Below are positions 27,050 to 35,664 of a stretch of DNA of 64,000 bases, one piece after another. A program made the translations under genes and the position numbers. Source of the DNA: Chelativorans sp. J32. Its GTDB lineage: Bacteria > Pseudomonadota > Alphaproteobacteria > Rhizobiales > Rhizobiaceae. Numbering within the stretch: position 1 is the stretch's first letter; every line of letters begins with the position of its first letter. Under the pieces are notes generated by a model. The model saw only the letters and a list, made by a program, of their open reading frames with translations, was not told the origin of the DNA and ran no database searches. The stretch spans positions 558,001 to 622,000 of the forward strand of contig NZ_JAEQ01000001.1 in assembly GCF_000518985.1 (NCBI RefSeq), in the 5' to 3' direction.

Positions 27050-28510
27050 CTAGCGCGTTGCCTCCAGCAGCGTTCCGATCATTTCGTCGATGACTGAAAG
27101 GAGTCGGGCGGAGGCTTCGTAGGAATGCTCAAGCTCAAGGAGCAGCGCCATTTCCTCGTCCATGTTCACGCCCGTTTCGTTGGAAAGCGCAGTAGCTAAA
27201 TGGTTCGCCAGCGCCTCCTTTGCCTCGGTGCCGCTCGCGGCATCTTTGCGCAGGCTTTCCAGCCAGCCGATGGTTTCGCTGGAGTATGAAAGGAGGGTAC
27301 CTGAATCGCCAAGCGACGCGGCCGGGTCGAAAGCTTGCGGCTCGTCGAACCTTCCGAGCAGGGAGTTGAGCAGATCGGCATAGGAAGCTGCGCCGGTGGC
27401 GTTGCGGATATAAGCTGCACCATTCGCCCCGCCGTCGCGCAGAAGCTCCGGATTGCCGCCGGTGCTGGAATCCATGGCCGCGTTGATGCGGATGGAGCCA
27501 GCGAGACCGTCCACCAGCGTACCGGCTGCTGGGACGCCTGGGCCGCCGGCCCAGGTGAATAGGCCTGCGGCATCTGCCAGCACGCCGTTCGGATCCGTCT
27601 CCCTGAATGCCGTGATCAGACCACGGGCGATCTCGTCGAGCTGCCGCTGCATCTGCACGGCGGCCTGATCTCGAACCTGAAGATTGGCGGCCAGGCTACC
27701 CAAGGCCGTGGTGTTGCCGCCGCTGCCCGGCGAGAGAGGTACGCCATCGATATAGATCGCGTTTCCGGCCATCCCGGCGGTGTAGGTATGATTTGCATTG
27801 AACGTGACCGGCCGCGCGACCGTTTCGAACAGCGTCACGCCCCCGGTCGTCGTGAGAACCATATCGTTGTTTGCACGGGTGATCGTGGAGACCGGAACAT
27901 AGGAGGAGATCTGCTTGAGCAGCGCGTCGCGGCGGTCCAGCGCGTCGGAAACATCACGGCCCGTACGCGTTCCCGCCACGACTTCCGCATTGACGCTCTC
28001 GAATTCGCCGAGCAGGCGGTTCAACTCGCTGACCGACTGGGCGATGTCGCGGTCGGTATCGGCCCGGAGGGCTTGGATGGCGGCTGTGCCGTTGTTGAGG
28101 GAGCGCACGACCTGCCGCGCCGCTTCGACAGCGTTTTCCGCCAATGTCCTGTTGGAAGGCGTAGAGGCATAGGTCTGCAAAGCGGTCTGCAGCTTGCCAA
28201 GTGCTGAGGCGGGCGAAGACGTGTTGTCCGCTCCGTTCACCCTGATCTGCAGCGTATTCAATCCTTGCGAAAGGACGGATTGTCCCTGCCAACCGGACAA
28301 GGCGGAGAGATTCTGCCGGAACAGGACATCATTTGTTGCGCGGCGGATACCCGTGACACGTGCGCCCGGCGCGGTGCTGGAGATGATGGCGGCGCGGCGG
28401 GCGTAGTCCGGGTTGGAAGCTTCGGAGATGTTGCGTGACACAATGCTGGTCTGGCGCGAACTATTGAACAGCGCTGACTGGGCGATACTTAGGGCATTCG
28501 TAAGCGACAT
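27050..28510 (-). CDS. flgK: Hook-filament junction protein FlgK
   Basis: 486 residues. The N-terminal SIAQSALFNSSRQTSIVSRNI shows the rod/hook family heptads. Later motifs are LNRLLGEFESVNAEV, RRDALLKQISSYVPV and the C-terminal LLELEHSYEASARLLSVIDEM. FlgK is the first junction protein on the hook tip. It lies between flgE and flgL on the minus strand. Confidence 0.92.
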   Translation of the reverse strand: MSLTNALSIAQSALFNSSRQTSIVSRNISEASNPDYARRAAIISSTAPGARVTGIRRATNDVLFRQNLSALSGWQGQSVLSQGLNTLQIRVNGADNTSSPASALGKLQTALQTYASTPSNRTLAENAVEAARQVVRSLNNGTAAIQALRADTDRDIAQSVSELNRLLGEFESVNAEVVAGTRTGRDVSDALDRRDALLKQISSYVPVSTITRANNDMVLTTTGGVTLFETVARPVTFNANHTYTAGMAGNAIYIDGVPLSPGSGGNTTALGSLAANLQVRDQAAVQMQRQLDEIARGLITAFRETDPNGVLADAAGLFTWAGGPGVPAAGTLVDGLAGSIRINAAMDSSTGGNPELLRDGGANGAAYIRNATGAASYADLLNSLLGRFDEPQAFDPAASLGDSGTLLSYSSETIGWLESLRKDAASGTEAKEALANHLATALSNETGVNMDEEMALLLELEHSYEASARLLSVIDEMIGTLLEATR

Positions 28511-28558
28511 CTCATCTCTTTCTGACGCCTCTTGCGTCAGTTTCCTCGTTGGCCTCGG

Positions 28559-29842
28559 TTATCTCTTAAGGTTGACCAGGAGCTCCATCAGGTCCGAACC
28601 CGTCTGGAACACCTTGGAGTTGGCGGTGTAGCTGCGCTGGGATTCAATCATGCTCGTGAGCTCCTCCGCGATGTCGACATTGGAGTTCTCGAGCGCGCCG
28701 GATGTGATCTCCCCCAGACCCTTGGACCCGGCGAAGCCGACACTTACCCCGCCGGAATCCGCGCTTTCGGCGAAAATGTTGCCCGAAAGGACCTTCAACT
28801 GGTCCGGACTTTGCACATTTGCGAGCGGAATGCGGTAGAGCGGCTCGAGCGAGCCGTCTTCATACCGCGCGTAGATGATGCCGTCTGAACTGATCTCAAT
28901 GCCTTCGATCGAATTCGGCGGTGTTCCGTCCACCTTGGCATTGTCCACCTGGAATCCGGCATCGAGTTGAGTCAGTTTGGAAAGGTCGAGCGCGAGGCTG
29001 TCACCGCCGGGCACTGGAATGGCGATCCCTGTTGGGCTGGTTCCTTCGAGTTTCCCGGTTGTGGGGTTGAAGGTCAGCATTTCGGTGGCGAGAGGTCCGG
29101 ATGTGTAGGGGAAGGACGTATCGGGCGCTGCATCGGCCCGGTTAAACACCGCCACTTCCCAGGTGTCGTCCGCCGTCTTGGTGAAATAAACGTCGAGAAG
29201 AACCTGCTCGCCCCGGTTGCCGTAGGCGACAAGCGAGGTCTTTGCCGAATATTGCGAGCCGCTGGTGTTGTCGCCCGCCGTGGCCTCTCCGGCGCCTGCA
29301 GGAGGCGGCGTATTGTCGACGATGGATGCGCCGAGCGGGAGGTTTCCCGAGAAAATGCCGTTCCGCGACGGCGTGGCCACCAGTTCAGGCTGGGTGATGG
29401 CGATCGGCTCAAGCCCCGCATAGCCGTTTGCCGCCGGCGTAGGCACGCCATTGGCGTAGCTGTAGCCCATGAGCTGGAACCCGGCGGCGTTGATCAGTCG
29501 CCCGTCGCCATCCAGCACGAAGGAGCCGGCCCGCGTCAGATAGGGCTGGCCACCGGAATTTTGCACCACGAAGAAGCCGTTGCCGTTGACCGCCAGATCG
29601 GTGACCGAGGTCGTGTATTGCAGCACACCTTGAGTCGAGATGGCGTTGCGTACCGTAGTGGTCACGCCGCCCGAATTGTAGGAGCCCTGCGTGCTCGGCA
29701 CCAGCAGTGTCGAGAATTCGGTATTTGCCCGCTTGTAGCCATTGGTGCTGGAATTGGCGATGTTATCGGCAACCGTCGACAGGCGGTTGGCCTGGGCGTT
29801 CATTCCGGATACGCCGGTTCTCATCATCCCGTACAGGCTCAT
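28559..29842 (-). CDS. flgE: Flagellar hook protein FlgE
   Basis: 427 residues. The N-terminal GMMRTGVSGMNAQANRLSTV and NIANSSTNGYKRA are the family signature, then AVNGNGFFVVQNSGG. The C-terminal ALENSNVDIAEELTSMIES and QRSYTANSKVFQT complete the coiled-coil core. It polymerises into the hook. It is the first gene of the flgE-fliQ unit, with the shared promoter element 31 bases upstream. Confidence 0.95.
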   Translation of the reverse strand: MSLYGMMRTGVSGMNAQANRLSTVADNIANSSTNGYKRANTEFSTLLVPSTQGSYNSGGVTTTVRNAISTQGVLQYTTSVTDLAVNGNGFFVVQNSGGQPYLTRAGSFVLDGDGRLINAAGFQLMGYSYANGVPTPAANGYAGLEPIAITQPELVATPSRNGIFSGNLPLGASIVDNTPPPAGAGEATAGDNTSGSQYSAKTSLVAYGNRGEQVLLDVYFTKTADDTWEVAVFNRADAAPDTSFPYTSGPLATEMLTFNPTTGKLEGTSPTGIAIPVPGGDSLALDLSKLTQLDAGFQVDNAKVDGTPPNSIEGIEISSDGIIYARYEDGSLEPLYRIPLANVQSPDQLKVLSGNIFAESADSGGVSVGFAGSKGLGEITSGALENSNVDIAEELTSMIESQRSYTANSKVFQTGSDLMELLVNLKR

Positions 29843-29873
29843 CGGGTTCTCCTATTGCTCGCCTGTCGGCAGG

Positions 29874-29896
29874 CTAACCGCCGGGACTTGCGCGAA
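29874..29896 (-). promoter_or_regulatory. Shared flagellar promoter element, flgE copy
   Basis: Reads TTCGCGCAAG-N8-GTTAG toward flgE and ends 31 bases before its start codon. It sits in the 74-base gap between ftcR and flgE, so flgE need not depend on read-through from ftcR. Confidence 0.65.
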
Positions 29897-29916
29897 GCTG
29901 GCCCCTCCGCACACGC

Positions 29917-30588
29917 TCATGTGATGAGCCGGTAGCCCAGGTACCGCTTGGAATCGATCGGATCGAAACCCAGCTTGTGCCGCAGCTTCTTGCGCAATTT
30001 GCTGATGTGGCTTTCGACCACGTTCTCTTCGACCTCTTCATCGAAGATCCCGTAGATGGCGTTGAAAATCTGGGTCTTGGTCACCCGCCGTGAAGCGTTG
30101 CTTGCAAGATATTCCAGGATGCGGCGCTCGCGTCGCGGCAGCGGCAGGGGTTCGCCGTCTATCTCGGGATCGCGACCATCGCTGAAGATGCGCATCCGTC
30201 CCACCTGCGTGAAACGTTCCTCCTGCTGCTGTGCGCGCCGGCTGATGGCGCTGATGCGAGCAAGGATCTCCAGCACATGAACCGGCTTTCTCACCACGTC
30301 GTCGACGCCGCACTCGAAGAGCCGCAGCGTGTCCTCGAGCGAATGCTGCTCGGCCAGCGCAATCACGGGCGCTCGCGTACGGTCCCGGATCGTTCTGGCC
30401 GGCGCTTCCGGTGTCCTGCACTGGCCGAGAAGAAACGCTCTCACCGAACTCAGATCTTCGTCGGCTACGGATTTGACCCATTCGTCAAATTCGCCGGGCC
30501 TGAAGCCCGCCGTCGCGACACCTTCTCGATTGAAAAGCGAAGTATAACCTTCAGTGACGAGCTCTCGCTCGTCTACCACCACTATCAT
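29917..30588 (-). CDS. ftcR: FtcR/Rem-type flagellar transcriptional activator
   Basis: 223 residues, response-regulator-like. The N-terminal domain (about 1-115) begins [19 protein letters not shown], a start shared with Brucella FtcR, and has [20 protein letters not shown]. The acidic phosphorylation pocket is not the standard DD...D...K set, so it may act without phosphorylation. A C-terminal OmpR-type winged helix (about 128-223) contains [13 protein letters not shown] and [13 protein letters not shown]. FtcR in Brucella and Rem in Sinorhizobium activate class II flagellar genes, including fliF. A CtrA-like box lies 70 bases upstream. Confidence 0.92.
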   Translation of the reverse strand: MIVVVDERELVTEGYTSLFNREGVATAGFRPGEFDEWVKSVADEDLSSVRAFLLGQCRTPEAPARTIRDRTRAPVIALAEQHSLEDTLRLFECGVDDVVRKPVHVLEILARISAISRRAQQQEERFTQVGRMRIFSDGRDPEIDGEPLPLPRRERRILEYLASNASRRVTKTQIFNAIYGIFDEEVEENVVESHISKLRKKLRHKLGFDPIDSKRYLGYRLIT

Positions 30589-30658
30589 CGGCCCGCCCCC
30601 GAATCAGTTGTCTACCCAAGTGGTACATGGTGGACGGAATCACGCACAACTACCTTTT

Positions 30659-30673
30659 TTAATAAAATTTTAA
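30659..30673. promoter_or_regulatory. CtrA-like box upstream of ftcR
   Basis: TTAA-N7-TTAA, the CtrA half-site arrangement, ending 70 bases before the ftcR start codon in an AT-rich stretch of the 131-base gap. The local AT content raises the chance of a random match. The same motif stands at nearly the same distance from the first flagellin gene. Confidence 0.5.
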
Positions 30674-30719
30674 GAAAGTTTGGGGCGTTGCAGAGAAGAC
30701 TCACTTTCTTTCTCGAAAA

Positions 30720-31274
30720 CTACTCTTGATTGCAGAATTTGTCCGCCGCAGGCGTCCACGAACCAAAGCCGGTGGCAACCATGTTCGCGATGACGCGACA
30801 GAGATAGCGCTTCTGCGCCGGGTCGTTGTTCGGCCCTGCGTGATACCGTGCGACGGCCATCGACCATGTCTCATGCTGCTGCTTGAGTTCCGAGAGGAAG
30901 CGTGCCGCGTAGTCGACGTTCTGCCGAGGGTCGAGCATGTCGGCTAGGCTGCGGAAGTGGTTCGAGTGGTAATGGTGGTTTATCTGCATGCAGCCAAGGT
31001 CGATCAGCTTCGCTCCGTGCTCTCGCGCCTTCGCGAACTCGTGTGCCGCTTCCCTCTTGCTCCGTGCAAAGACAGCCTTGCCTTCAATATTCAGCGCGTA
31101 GGGTTGCAGACTGCCTTTCACCCCAGTCTCGGTGAGGCCTACAGCATAAAGGATGCCGGCTGGCACGCCGTATTTCTGCGATGCGCGCAGGATTTCTCCC
31201 TCGCAAGGATTTGCTGCGGCAACAAGGGTGGAGGCGAGGAGGCTAGATATAAAGACCGTTGCCAGCCGCAGCAT
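30720..31274 (-). CDS. Flagellar-locus lytic transglycosylase
   Basis: 184 residues with a signal peptide (LATVFISSLLASTLVAAA) followed by an SLT-like domain. AVGLTETGVKG holds the catalytic Glu (about residue 48), and LIDLGCMQINHHYHSNHF and VARYHAGPNN are family motifs. It cleaves peptidoglycan strands and probably opens the wall for the rod, since FlgJ here has no hydrolase domain. The start overlaps the end of fliK by 32 bases. It is the last gene of the fliF unit. Confidence 0.85.
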   Translation of the reverse strand: MLRLATVFISSLLASTLVAAANPCEGEILRASQKYGVPAGILYAVGLTETGVKGSLQPYALNIEGKAVFARSKREAAHEFAKAREHGAKLIDLGCMQINHHYHSNHFRSLADMLDPRQNVDYAARFLSELKQQHETWSMAVARYHAGPNNDPAQKRYLCRVIANMVATGFGSWTPAADKFCNQE

Positions 31275-32478
31275 CCTGCCGCCTCTCGATCGCTTCGCCG
31301 CTCCCGGCAAACGGATTCCCGCCAGCATCGCCGCGCGGATGGTTGGGGCTGCGCTCTTGTCCTTGACCGGAACCCGCCTGGAAAGACGGATCCCGTCCGG
31401 CCCCGCCGCTACCCGCATGGGCGGAGGTATTGTTCGGCGCCTGCTGGATGGTAATGCGGTCCACGTCATAGCCAAGAGAACGCAGCGTTTGAACCATGCC
31501 GTCACGGTCCGATTGCAGCTTGTGCCTGGCTTCGGCACTCTCGACATGAATTTCTACCGTGAGTTGCTCTCCGGAAATGCTCAGTCTTGCCGTTACCGTG
31601 CCGAGCTCGGCCGGATGGAGCTGGATGTTTAAGGTGTGTAGCGGCTGGTTGGTCCTGGCGCTCCCCTGAGCAATGGCGACGGCTGCTTCCGCGGCTGCAG
31701 TCCGGAAGCCTGAATCCGCCTTCAAGGAAGCAAGTACAGTCGCCGTGATGGAGTCTCCTGCGGCTGGAGGAGGTGTCGGCGCAGGAATGTTTTGTGTGCT
31801 GACGACCCGCATCGCCAGCGAGGAAGCTATGGAATCCTTCGACGACGGCTGTGCATGCTGGCCGTCATCTCCGGGTGACAAGCCTGCCTGGACCGCGCCT
31901 CCGCGTGAGGAAATGATGCTTTCCCGGACGCTGGACAGATGGCTTCGCTCCGATGGCGCGGGTTCTGTGCGGATTTCCAGCCTTTCAATGGCGGGCTGTT
32001 CATTCCGCTGCATTCCGTCAGGGGAGGCACCGCCCACTACAAAATGTCGGTTTGGCTGTCGGATGTGCGTCGTATCGGCCGGCAAGGAAGGCGGAGCCAG
32101 AAGGTCGTCCTTGGGCCCAGGTGCGGCCTCCGAAGCGCTCTCCGCGCGCTGAATCAGGACCTGCTCCGGAACATTGGCCGGCTGGATTGGGATCGCCGCG
32201 AGAGGGTCGGTCTCCTCATTCTTGCCGGCTGCGCCGTCACTTTCCTTCGCTACCGTTCGATTCCAGGGGAGGGAAATCTCCAGGACCCGATCGGCAAGAT
32301 GCCACCCATGCCGTGACTGCGGCAGCACGGTGCGTTTCCCATTTTCCGGCGCATCCTGTGGGGCCTTATCCCGGAGGGCGTCCGCAAAGGCGTCTGTCTT
32401 TCGGAACGCCTTGCGTTCGTGCCCGATCTCCGGCCGTGTGGAAGATGCGGCCATTCCTGGCTTGATGGCATCCGTCAC
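31243..32478 (-). CDS. fliK: Flagellar hook-length control protein FliK
   Basis: 411 residues. The first 240 are low-complexity and Pro/Ser/Ala-rich, as expected for the molecular ruler. The conserved C-terminal domain is at about 265-345, with LHTLNIQLHPAELGTVTARL, then VEIHVESAEARHKLQSDRD and LGYDVDRITIQ. FliK sets hook length and switches export specificity at FlhB. The tail is Gly/Arg/Asp-rich. Rhizobial orthologues were formerly called MotD. It overlaps motC by four bases and the transglycosylase by 32. Confidence 0.9.
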   Translation of the reverse strand: MTDAIKPGMAASSTRPEIGHERKAFRKTDAFADALRDKAPQDAPENGKRTVLPQSRHGWHLADRVLEISLPWNRTVAKESDGAAGKNEETDPLAAIPIQPANVPEQVLIQRAESASEAAPGPKDDLLAPPSLPADTTHIRQPNRHFVVGGASPDGMQRNEQPAIERLEIRTEPAPSERSHLSSVRESIISSRGGAVQAGLSPGDDGQHAQPSSKDSIASSLAMRVVSTQNIPAPTPPPAAGDSITATVLASLKADSGFRTAAAEAAVAIAQGSARTNQPLHTLNIQLHPAELGTVTARLSISGEQLTVEIHVESAEARHKLQSDRDGMVQTLRSLGYDVDRITIQQAPNNTSAHAGSGGAGRDPSFQAGSGQGQERSPNHPRGDAGGNPFAGSGEAIERRQDAAAGNGLYI

Positions 32479-33674
32479 GGGCGCTTCCTCTCTAACAGCG
32501 CGTCTATGATCTCGAGCTTCCGGCGCGTTTCCGCGACGAAGCCCTCGCCGGCCATGCTATCATCCGTCGGCTCCGCATTGGGCGCTCTGCCATTGGAAAA
32601 CGAGGCCTGATGCAGGGGCGCTGCGTCCTTCGGAGACGCATCGAGCGGAGGAGCCAGAATGCTCCTCGCGACCTTCTTCGCCGCCTCCAGAAGCTTGCGA
32701 TCATTAGCTGAGAGGCGCCGTTCATCTATCCCGTCGAGCGTCTTCAGGACCCCGTCTACATTCCCGGAGGCGACCGAGGCGATGTTCGCATAGAGCAGCG
32801 CTCGCGGGTCCTCCTCATCGCTTGCCGCGGCATATCGCTCCGCATTCTCCGACGCGAAAGCGAGTAGCCGATCATAACCCTCGATGGCGCTCTGGCGCGC
32901 GATCCGCAGATAGATGACATGCGCCTGGTCCGGCTTCATACCTGCGGCAACTTCCTCCACCACGCCGAGCTCGATACGGCCATTGAGGGCGATAACGCCG
33001 GATACGAAGGCTTCTGCAAATTGGCTTGCATAGGGCGATCGCAGAAAGCGGTTTACGTATTGGATCGATGCACGGGAGAAGCGCTCCTTGTCCTGCAGCT
33101 CCGCACTCACGGCTACCGAGCGCCGCAGCGCCGCTTCCTCGATCAGGGTCCCGGGGCTGAAGAGCCTGGCCTGATCGAAAAGCTTCAGCGCCTGCGTAGG
33201 ATTTTGCTGCACGAGCAGCGAGCCGATCACAAGCGCGAGGGGAGCCGCGACCTTGGGATCGACGGCGCTGGGCTCCACACCCGCAAGCAATTCGCGCGCA
33301 GCGGCAAGATCGCCGCGGGCATAGCGGATCAGCCCCTCACTTAGCCTACGGTCGTCCTCGTCGAGCTCCAGCCGGGAGAAGACCAGATCCAACGTCTCCG
33401 GATTGCCACCGCTGGCACCGTAGACGAAGAGGGCATCGAGATTGCGTCGGTCCTGGAAGCCTTCCGCCGGCATGTTGCGCAGCCGCTGATCGACGATGGC
33501 GAGCAGCTTGCTTTGAATCGGAAGCGCCGCGTGGTCGCCGTCTGCGATCCGATCCTGAACCAGCTGCAGCGAGCGCAGCATCTGGTAGGGCTCAAGTCCC
33601 TCGGCCGCGGCGGCGGGGGAGAGTAGGGTGGAGATGGCCGACACAACGAAAGCCATCGCGGGAAGGCGCCTCAT
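32475..33674 (-). CDS. motC: Periplasmic motility protein MotC
   Basis: 399 residues with a signal peptide (about 1-23) and an otherwise helical, repeat-like body (LEPYQMLRSLQLVQDRIADGD; DLAAARELLAGVEPS; NPTQALKLFDQARLFSPG). MotC is specific to rhizobial motors, where it binds periplasmic MotB and is stabilised by MotE (encoded at 41467). It lies between motB and fliK with four-base overlaps on both sides. Confidence 0.9.
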   Translation of the reverse strand: MRRLPAMAFVVSAISTLLSPAAAAEGLEPYQMLRSLQLVQDRIADGDHAALPIQSKLLAIVDQRLRNMPAEGFQDRRNLDALFVYGASGGNPETLDLVFSRLELDEDDRRLSEGLIRYARGDLAAARELLAGVEPSAVDPKVAAPLALVIGSLLVQQNPTQALKLFDQARLFSPGTLIEEAALRRSVAVSAELQDKERFSRASIQYVNRFLRSPYASQFAEAFVSGVIALNGRIELGVVEEVAAGMKPDQAHVIYLRIARQSAIEGYDRLLAFASENAERYAAASDEEDPRALLYANIASVASGNVDGVLKTLDGIDERRLSANDRKLLEAAKKVARSILAPPLDASPKDAAPLHQASFSNGRAPNAEPTDDSMAGEGFVAETRRKLEIIDALLERKRP

Positions 33675-35047
33675 TGGGGCACCTCGAGCAGGATATCGAT
33701 GCGGCGATTGGCGTCGGCCAGCGGATTGTCGGGCATTTTCAGGCGGCGATCGGCAAAGCCCGCCACCTCCTCGATCCGGGTCTCATCCAGGCCGCCACGT
33801 ATGAGCATGTACTGTGCCGCATGAGCCCGCGCGGTTGAGAGGCGCCAATTGTCATAGGTTTCGTTACGAAAGGGTCGCGCGTCGGTATGGCCGTGGATGC
33901 GGATTGCACCCGGCTGCCCGGCGAGCGTTTTTCCGATCTTCTCCATCGCCAGCACCAGCGAGCGCGCAGGCACCGCCGAGCCGACCGGGAACATCCCGTT
34001 GCGGACATCATCCGTCACGGAAATCAGCACGCCGTCCTCACCCGCCGAGACTGTGACGGAACCGGCCAGGCCCTCTCCCTTCAGAGCTTCGGTCAGGGCT
34101 TTACGCAGGTTGTCAGCTGCATTCTCCCGCGCTGCGGACGCTTTTTCGCGCACCGTGGCGTCCCCGCCGGCAGCCGGTGCCACCGCCTCCTTCTCTTGCG
34201 CGATGGCTTCCCCTTCAGCTTCGGCGGAAGTTTCTTTAGCCGGCTCTTTGTTGCCGGGCGCCAGTGGCTCCACCTGCGGAACGGGCTTCAGGTTGATCGC
34301 GTCTGCGGGTCCCTGCGGCTCGAAACCCGACCTCGGTTCCGGTGCGAGCTCCTTCGGCTCGATTCCCGCGAGTTCGTAGAGGCCGCTTTCCGCCGCCTTG
34401 GCGTCTGCGCCAGCGGGCTGCTCACGGACTTCGTCAGGATCTCCCTTTACGCCGATGCGAGGCGTCGCGACCTGCTGCGTCCAAAAATCGGGCGCAAAGG
34501 GATCACGATAGGCCTCGCCACCCGAAGCCCCGGAAGAAGGACCGGCGATCTGAACGCCGCCTTCTCCTTTTTGAGACACGTTCTGGTCCCTGCCGACATC
34601 GGCTGCAATCTCTGCCAACACAGCATAGGGATTGGAGAAGAAATTCTGGTCGGAATATTTGCGCGTATCGGCAAGGTCGGCCGCGTTCTGGAAGTCGGCG
34701 GGGCCTGAGGTCTTGTCGTTCTCGCCTGATGGCTGGTCCGTCGATTTCTCGCTGTCGTCGGGTTGCGTGGAAACCTGTGGGCCCTGGCCGAGTTCCTCGA
34801 GCCCCTTGCGGTTCGTGTTGCGGTCGATGAGCTTGACGGGATTGAAATAACTGGCAAGTGCCGCCCGCGTCTGCTCGTTGGCGGCATTGATGAGCCACAT
34901 CACGAGAAAGAAGCACATCATGGCCGTCATGAAGTCGGCGAAGGCGATCTTCCAGACGCCGCCGTGATGGCCCTCGTCCTCGTCGTCGCCTCCCCGGCGC
35001 ACGATGATGATTTCGGGCTGGCGCTCGTCCGTATTGCCGGTAGTCAC
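33671..35047 (-). CDS. motB: Flagellar stator protein MotB
   Basis: 458 residues. One membrane helix (about 45-65) carries the proton-path aspartate in AFADFMTAMMCFFLVMWL. A long Glu/Pro/Ala-rich linker follows, then a C-terminal OmpA-like peptidoglycan-binding domain (GAIRIHGHTDARPF, TARAHAAQYMLIRGGLDETR). The GTG at 35047 is preferred because it overlaps the fliH stop as GTGA and has GAGG 7 bases upstream. Another GTG at 35077 would add ten residues and lacks a ribosome site. The linker is much longer than in enteric MotB, as is usual for rhizobia. Confidence 0.9.
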   Translation of the reverse strand: MTTGNTDERQPEIIIVRRGGDDEDEGHHGGVWKIAFADFMTAMMCFFLVMWLINAANEQTRAALASYFNPVKLIDRNTNRKGLEELGQGPQVSTQPDDSEKSTDQPSGENDKTSGPADFQNAADLADTRKYSDQNFFSNPYAVLAEIAADVGRDQNVSQKGEGGVQIAGPSSGASGGEAYRDPFAPDFWTQQVATPRIGVKGDPDEVREQPAGADAKAAESGLYELAGIEPKELAPEPRSGFEPQGPADAINLKPVPQVEPLAPGNKEPAKETSAEAEGEAIAQEKEAVAPAAGGDATVREKASAARENAADNLRKALTEALKGEGLAGSVTVSAGEDGVLISVTDDVRNGMFPVGSAVPARSLVLAMEKIGKTLAGQPGAIRIHGHTDARPFRNETYDNWRLSTARAHAAQYMLIRGGLDETRIEEVAGFADRRLKMPDNPLADANRRIDILLEVPQ

Positions 35048-35664
35048 GACAACACCTCGGCTAGAGCCTCGGACCACTCGGCGATGCGGGTTTCAAACAG
35101 GCTCTCCTCGATTTCGGCGGAAAGGTCGAAATCGGGGCCCTCGCTGAAATCCACCTGCCGCGAGCGCTCGCCGAGCTTTTCCTTGAGCGCCTCGCGGAGC
35201 AATTCGGGGCCGCGCACACGGATGCGCACCGCCTCACGGTCGCTCAAGGCCTCGCTGATAACGCGGGCAAGGTCTTCGACCGCGCGTTTGCGTATGTCTT
35301 CCGTCAGTGTCAGGCCGAGAACGCGCGCGGCAAGCGCGCTGGTAAGGGACACGATCTCTTGTTCCGCTTCATGGAAGCGTGTCGCGATGGTCGCGGCGGC
35401 CTGATCGGCGAGGCGCGCGATGGTTTCCTGCATCTCCGCCGCATGCCGTTCGCGCTCGGCAGCCAGCGCCTGTTCACGCTCGCGGGCAAGTTTTTCAGAG
35501 AGAACGACCTGTGCCTGTGCCACCTCGCGTGCGACGCGTTCTTCGATGGTCTCGGCAGGGGTGTGTTCCGGCTCATTCCGGGTAGACCCGTTGATTGAAT
35601 GCCCTTGCGGGGCATTCCCCGCACCGAAGTCCGGCAATAGGTCGGCAAGCGCGATCGCCCGCAT
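35044..35664 (-). CDS. fliH: FliH-like flagellar export protein
   Basis: 206 residues. The middle (about 50-125) is charged coiled coil (REREQALAAERERHAAEMQE), followed by a domain resembling the C-terminus of FliH (SALAARVLGLTLTEDI, AVRIRVRGPELLREALKE). FliH holds the FliI ATPase at the export gate. The ATG at 35664 shares one base with the fliF stop (TGATG). Divergent sequence is normal for FliH, so the identification depends on the architecture and on the position after fliF. Confidence 0.75.
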   Translation of the reverse strand: MRAIALADLLPDFGAGNAPQGHSINGSTRNEPEHTPAETIEERVAREVAQAQVVLSEKLAREREQALAAERERHAAEMQETIARLADQAAATIATRFHEAEQEIVSLTSALAARVLGLTLTEDIRKRAVEDLARVISEALSDREAVRIRVRGPELLREALKEKLGERSRQVDFSEGPDFDLSAEIEESLFETRIAEWSEALAEVLS

